From Brienomyrus brachyistius (taxonomy: Eukaryota > Chordata > Actinopteri > Osteoglossiformes > Mormyridae): DNA of 64,000 nucleotides. Positions 59,580 through 64,000 of this stretch are shown here, piece by piece (positions within the stretch are counted from its first letter, which is position 1; each line of letters begins with the position of its first letter). The stretch is taken from contig NC_064544.1 of assembly GCF_023856365.1 (NCBI RefSeq), positions 22,110,399 through 22,174,398 on the forward strand, in the 5' to 3' direction. The notes under the pieces are model-generated. The model searched no databases. It had not been told where the DNA came from and saw nothing but the letters and a program-made list of their open reading frames with translations. The position numbers were made by a program, and so were the translations under genes.

Positions 59580-60087
59580 CACTACCAGCCAAAAGCTTTT
59601 GCACATACTGAGATTTTCTACATTTGTATGTTACTCACTTAACATTTACTAAACATACACTCAATATTCTTTGCTAACAAACAAATATACAGTATGTTCA
59701 CCATTTGAGAACCTTTATTAGCAAGAAAATGTCATATCTGTGATTCATCAAAGTAACCTTCGCTAGCTGTTATAACAAGAGAGAAAATTCAAGAAAATCT
59801 TCAATGGGCATTAAATAAAGCTCTGTTTCATGGAATTGAAACAGATATCTAGTGCATTTAAAGATAAAGGACAGCCTAGAATTTGACTACGCCATCACCA
59901 CACAAGCAGTTAATAGGGTGTCAGATATGCACTGTTACATACATTTTCCATCTTAAGAAGGAAACTTGTTTTATTTGACTTACATTTCCATTTATAGTTG
60001 TTCATTCAACTTTCCAATGCTTAACAAGAATAAAAAATCTTCAGTTTATGAAATAAATGGTAAAAACCTTTGGTGTGCAGAAACGCC
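59580..60087. mobile_element. Non-autonomous Tc1-like element
   Basis: Starts CACTACCAGCCAAAAGCTTT and shares ~110 bp with the start of 22627-23532, plus the matching right-hand stretch (AACAAGAATAAAAAATCT, 60026-60043). The right end is cut by the next Tc1. No transposase remains. Confidence 0.75.
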
Positions 60088-60092
60088 AATAT

Positions 60093-60770
60093 ACTCTAGA
60101 GCAGTAGAGACGTGTTCACTGGAGTGATGGATCATGTTTCTCTGTCAGGCAATACGATGGACGAGTCTGGGTTTGGCAGTTGCCATAAGATACTTGCCTG
60201 ACTGCATTGTGTGAAGTGTAAAGTTTGGTGGAGGGGGAATTGTGGTGTGGGCTTGTTTTTCAGGAGTTGGGCTTGGCCCTTTAGTTCCAATAAAAGGAAT
60301 TCTTAATGCTGCAGCATTCAAAGCCATTTTGGACAATTTCATGCTCCCAACTTTGTGGGAATAGTTTGGGAACGGCCCCTTCCTGTTCCAACATGTCTAC
60401 GCACCAGTCCACAAAGCAAGGTCCATAAGGACATGGATGAGTGAGTCTGGTGTGGAGGAACTTGACTGGCCTGCACAGAGCCCTGACCTCAACCCGATAG
60501 AACACCGTTGGGATGAATTAGAGCGCAGACTTTGAACCAGCCCTTCTCACACAACATCAGTGCCTGACCTCACAAATCCTGGAAGAATGGTCAAACATTC
60601 CCATAAACACACTCCTAAACCTTATGGACAGCCTTCCCAGAAGAGCTGAATCTGTCATAGCTACAAAGGGCGGGCCAACTCCATATTAAATCCTATGTAT
60701 TAAGTATGGGATGCCATTAAAATTCATGTATGTGTAAAGTTAGGTGTCCCAATACTTTTGGTAATATGGT
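60093..60770 (+). mobile_element. Tc1 3' half with intact C-terminal motif
   Basis: Plus-strand second half of a fish Tc1. It reads WSDxS-like sequence near 60120, then AQSPDLNPIEHRWDELERRL near 60475-60533, which retains the final Asp and Glu of the DD34E triad. Stops and frameshifts occur earlier. The right terminal repeat AGGTGTCCCAATACTTTTGG lies at 60742-60761. Confidence 0.85.
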
Positions 60771-61255
60771 ATATATCATACAGCACTAGTTTAGAATTAT
60801 ACAACAAAAATATAAGAATAACCGTGTTACTGCTTGGTGATATTAATATTGTTCAAAACAATTGAGGTCATAATTATTTTGCAGAGTGCAATCAAGGGTC
60901 TGACTATGTCAGCAGTATATTAGTCCATATAAGGAATAGGATTTTATTTTTAGGATCCTACAGAGGGTAGCAGCTGTACTTTTGAGCTTGTTGCAATTGA
61001 AATCTTTTTAATCTATTTGTTGCCACTTTTTTCTGTGTTGGTTGCAACTGGCATCAAGATTCCATGCTAATTTTGCGCAAAGCTGTGCACTAACTAGGGG
61101 ACCTTCTCCAGAACGTTCCATACTTTCTGTTAGCTGGAAGTGAAGACTGGAAGACTCAAATACTCAACATCCATGGATCTTTAAAACGATTTGAAAATCT
61201 TTTAAAACTACCATTCTGCTTTAACTGCCCTACAACTGCTTGTTGAAGCACATCC
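60771..61255. other. Unassigned sequence
   Basis: Nothing recognised. Confidence 0.4.
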
Positions 61256-61261
61256 ACTAGA

Positions 61262-61442
61262 TGGACAAAAGTATTGGGACACCTGACCATTACACATACA
61301 GGAACTTTTATGACATCACATTGTAAATCCATAGGCATCAATATGGAGTTGGTCCCCCCATTGCAGCAATAACAGCTGCCAGTCTTCTGGGAAGGTTTTC
61401 CACAAGAATTTGCAGTGTGTCTGTGAGAGTTTATGCCCATGC
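61262..61442 (-). mobile_element. Tc1 end, same family as 60093, opposite strand
   Basis: Starts with TGGACAAAAGTATTGGGACA, the inverse of the terminal repeat at 60742, followed by the antisense 3' transposase end (CCTGACCATTACACATACAG, TATGGAGTTGGTCCCCCCAT). It stops at ~61442, where another Tc1 begins. Confidence 0.8.
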
Positions 61443-62184
61443 CAAGGAAGAGGTCAGGGAAGAATGGCCTGACTGGTTCAAGCTGATATAAAGGTAACAG
61501 TAACTCAAATAACCACTCATTACAACCAAGGTATGCAGAAGAGCATTTCTGAATGCACAACACGTTGATCCTTGAAGTGCATGGACTACAGCAGCAGGAG
61601 ACCACACCAGGTGTCCTTTCTGTCACAGGGAAGTGCAGCTACAGTGAGCACAGGCTTACCAAGACTAGACCATGGAAGACTGGAAAAAAGTTGCCAAATG
61701 AGTATCGATTTCTATTGCGATATTCTGATGGTACGGTCAATATTTGGTATAAACAACATGAAAGCATGGATCTATCCTGCCTTGCATCAACAATTCATGC
61801 TGCTGATCTTGTAATGGTGAGGGGGATATTTTATTTGCACAGTTTGGGCCCAGTAGTGCCAGTCGAGCACCGATTAAATGCCACAGCCTACCTGAAGTGT
61901 TGTTGCTGACCATGTCCATCCCTTGTGACCACAGTCTACCCAGCTTATAATGGGAAATTCCATCAAGATAATGTGTCATGTCACATATCATCCCAGACTG
62001 GTTTCTTGAATTTGACAATGAGTTCACTGTACTCAAATGACCTCCACTGTCACCAGATCTCAATCAATAGAGGACCTATGGGATGTGATGGAACAGGACA
62101 TTTACATCATGAAGGTACAGCCAGCAAAGCATGGTGCTACCAGGTAAACATGGACCAAAGCCTCCAGAACAATGTTTGAGCACT
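61443..62184 (+). mobile_element. Tc1 middle and 3' part
   Basis: Plus-strand Tc1 of the family also seen at 31311-31535. Recognisable from GAATGGCCTGACTGGTTCAA to ACATGGACCAAAGCCTCCAG. Transposase blocks are scattered: TMEDW-like near 61665, RFLLRYSDGTVNIWYKQHES, and SPDLNQ followed by a stop where DLNPIE would be, so the catalytic Glu is lost. Neither terminal repeat is present. Confidence 0.82.
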
Positions 62185-63591
62185 ATATATATATAAATGC
62201 ACTAATGAAAAAGTATTTTGCGTAGACAATAAACAAAAGAAAGAAAAGATACATTTTAATGCAATTTCAGGGTCTGAAAAATTATCGACCATTACACCTC
62301 ATGAAAAAAATTTGATGCAAAAAAAAAGTTTAATGCAAAAAATGCATCTTTTGAATAAGTTGCCATTACTTTTTCACAGATCACTACTTTATGCTTAGAC
62401 ATACATTCAGTGGAGCTAAGCACATAGGAGTAACCCTTCAGCAGCAGTGCAGGACACTGCACTGCCCCTGCAGCTGTTCTCTTTTGAAAGGGGGCAGAAG
62501 TCATGTCAGCTATCCATTTAGAAGCTGTGATTCTTGTGCAGATCACACTGCAGGTCCTTCCCATTGTCCCAGGCCTTCTGCAGTTTCAATTTCGGCTGAG
62601 CATGAGGAAGCCTAATAGTCTGAGAATGCAGCGAGACTGAATGCCAGCAGAGGTGATAATTGGCCTGTTAACGAGTGGATGGTTGTGTTTCCAGTCGCTT
62701 TACAATTAGTGGTGTTGAGATGTGTTTCACGGGTGTATAGAAATTCTTGTGTTTGTCCATTTTCAATAAACATTAAAGGTCAAAGCCGGGACCACAAAGT
62801 GCAGGGAACACCCTGGTTGAGAATCCAGTAAATACCAGGCGACACATACAAAATGAATGAGACACTAATATGCAGGACCTATTCATTCATTCAATCATTT
62901 GGACTGCAAATACAGAGCACATCTATGTTCGTTGCATGTACAAATTCAATTATAAAGTTCTAAATTTGTGAATTGGGATGCTGTCCTTTTTCTCGGTTGC
63001 AAAATTATGTGGGTAAAGTCGACTCTCACACGTATAATGGCTTCTAAAGTTGAGCTCCCAAGAGAGTCATGTTGAATATGTAACCAATTTGCTAATTTCT
63101 GCAGTCTAGTAAAGAGCTGTGACTTTGTTTTAAAGATTAAAGGCATAATTGCTTCTTCCAAAAAAAAGCTACTAATAAAGTGGTGAACATCGAAATGTGA
63201 GGTTTGATAATATTATTTTAGCGATCTAACCGAATAAAAAACGTCTACATTTGAAGTTGAGAACATTAAGTGAAGAAGATGTACTGCAATGGTTGCCACA
63301 AATAAATACTGCTGAATGAATAATTTATGCCTGAGATTTTTTAAGTATATAAAAATTGTTCAGTTCTATCTATGAAAAAAACAATCAATACAAAACATCA
63401 AAAAATCTTCATTTCACCACTGCATATATTTCTCCTTCAGTTTCCTGATTTCCTTGCTGGTTCTTTCTCCCCCCCCCATGTCACCCTATTAAAATGTTCT
63501 CCTAGAAATGCCTCTGTATAAAATTATACTGAGAGTGCAAAAGAGTGTGGTATACTGGAAGGAAGGGGTAGCAGTACCCTGTCTCCTATTT
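62185..63591. other. Unassigned sequence
   Basis: 62760-62850 may be a worn SINE scrap. No gene recognised. Confidence 0.45.
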
Positions 63592-64000
63592 TAGTGAGAG
63601 GAGAACGGGCACCGCCATTGAGAGGGCACTACGCACCATAGTGAGAGGAGAACGGGCACCACCATTGAGAGGGCACTACGCACCATAGTGAGAGGAAAAC
63701 GGGCACCACCATTGAGAGGGCACTGCGCACCATAGTGAGAGGAAAACGGGCACCACCATTGAGAGGGCACTACGCACCATAGTGAGAGGAGAACGGGCAC
63801 CACCATTGAGAGGGCACTACGCACCATAGTGAGAGGAGAACGGGCACCACCATTGAGAGGGCACTACGCACCATAGTGAGAGGAAAACGGGCACCACCAT
63901 TGAGAGGGCACTGCGCACCATAGTGAGAGGAAAACGGGCACCACCATTGAGAGGGCACTACGCACCATAGTGAGAGGAGAACGGGCACCACCATTGAGAG
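63592..64000. repeat. 47-bp satellite with 188-bp higher-order unit
   Basis: About 8.7 tandem copies of a 47-bp unit (TAGTGAGAGGAGAACGGGCA, CCACCATTGAGAGGGCACTA, CGCACCA) running off the window edge. Two variable sites define the types: GAGAAC or GAAAAC, and ACTACG or ACTGCG. Copies 1-4 read G-A, G-A, A-G, A-A and copies 5-8 repeat that order exactly; copy 9 begins the pattern again. Minus-strand open frames exist only because the unit has no stop in any frame. Confidence 0.96.

Overview
This 64 kb window looks like non-coding nuclear DNA from a ray-finned fish, probably a teleost. The organism call rests on the repeats: many decayed Tc1/mariner copies, a tRNA-derived SINE ending in (ATGG)n, CR1/L2-like and RTE-like LINE pieces, short Ty3/Gypsy solo LTRs, pogo-type and hAT-type non-autonomous elements, and long (AT)n arrays. 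The species cannot be named from this. I found no intact host gene, no convincing host exon and no functional RNA gene. Every reading frame I can identify belongs to a broken mobile element or to a tandem repeat that happens to lack stops.

Layout. 0-10 kb: a Tc1 fossil, an RTE-type LINE endonuclease fossil, LTR-like blocks, a deleted Tc1, three SINE pieces, a perfect (AT)118 array beside a Gypsy LTR, and a LINE tail carrying a 37-bp minisatellite. 10-20 kb: mostly unassigned unique sequence, an LTR with an internal 36-bp minisatellite, and a diverged ~167-bp tandem array. 20-32 kb: LTRs and several Tc1 elements, including a nested stack (Tc1 broken by both a SINE and a LINE), and a second tRNA-like SINE. 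32-35 kb: a decayed Ty3/Gypsy element with RT and RNase H, split by a Tc1-type MITE. 35-43 kb: a 12-copy 66-bp minisatellite, a solo LTR with a perfect target duplication, unassigned sequence, and a TTAA-flanked hairpin MITE. 43-50 kb: a pogo/CENP-B-like transposase fossil, several MITEs, another LTR and a LINE 3' end. 50-58 kb: unassigned sequence, MITEs, a hAT-type MITE and a full-length SINE. 58-64 kb: a Tc1 graveyard, ending in a 47-bp satellite that runs off the window with a four-unit (188 bp) higher-order pattern.

The genes do not work together as a system. The content is a record of repeated insertion, and target-site duplications and interruptions let several events be ordered. The points most worth a second look are the Gypsy fossil in which a purine tract follows RNase H with no integrase between, the 188-bp higher-order array, the 66-bp and 167-bp tandem arrays, and minisatellites that grew inside transposon bodies. 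Three unique stretches are offered only as weak candidates for conserved non-coding elements.
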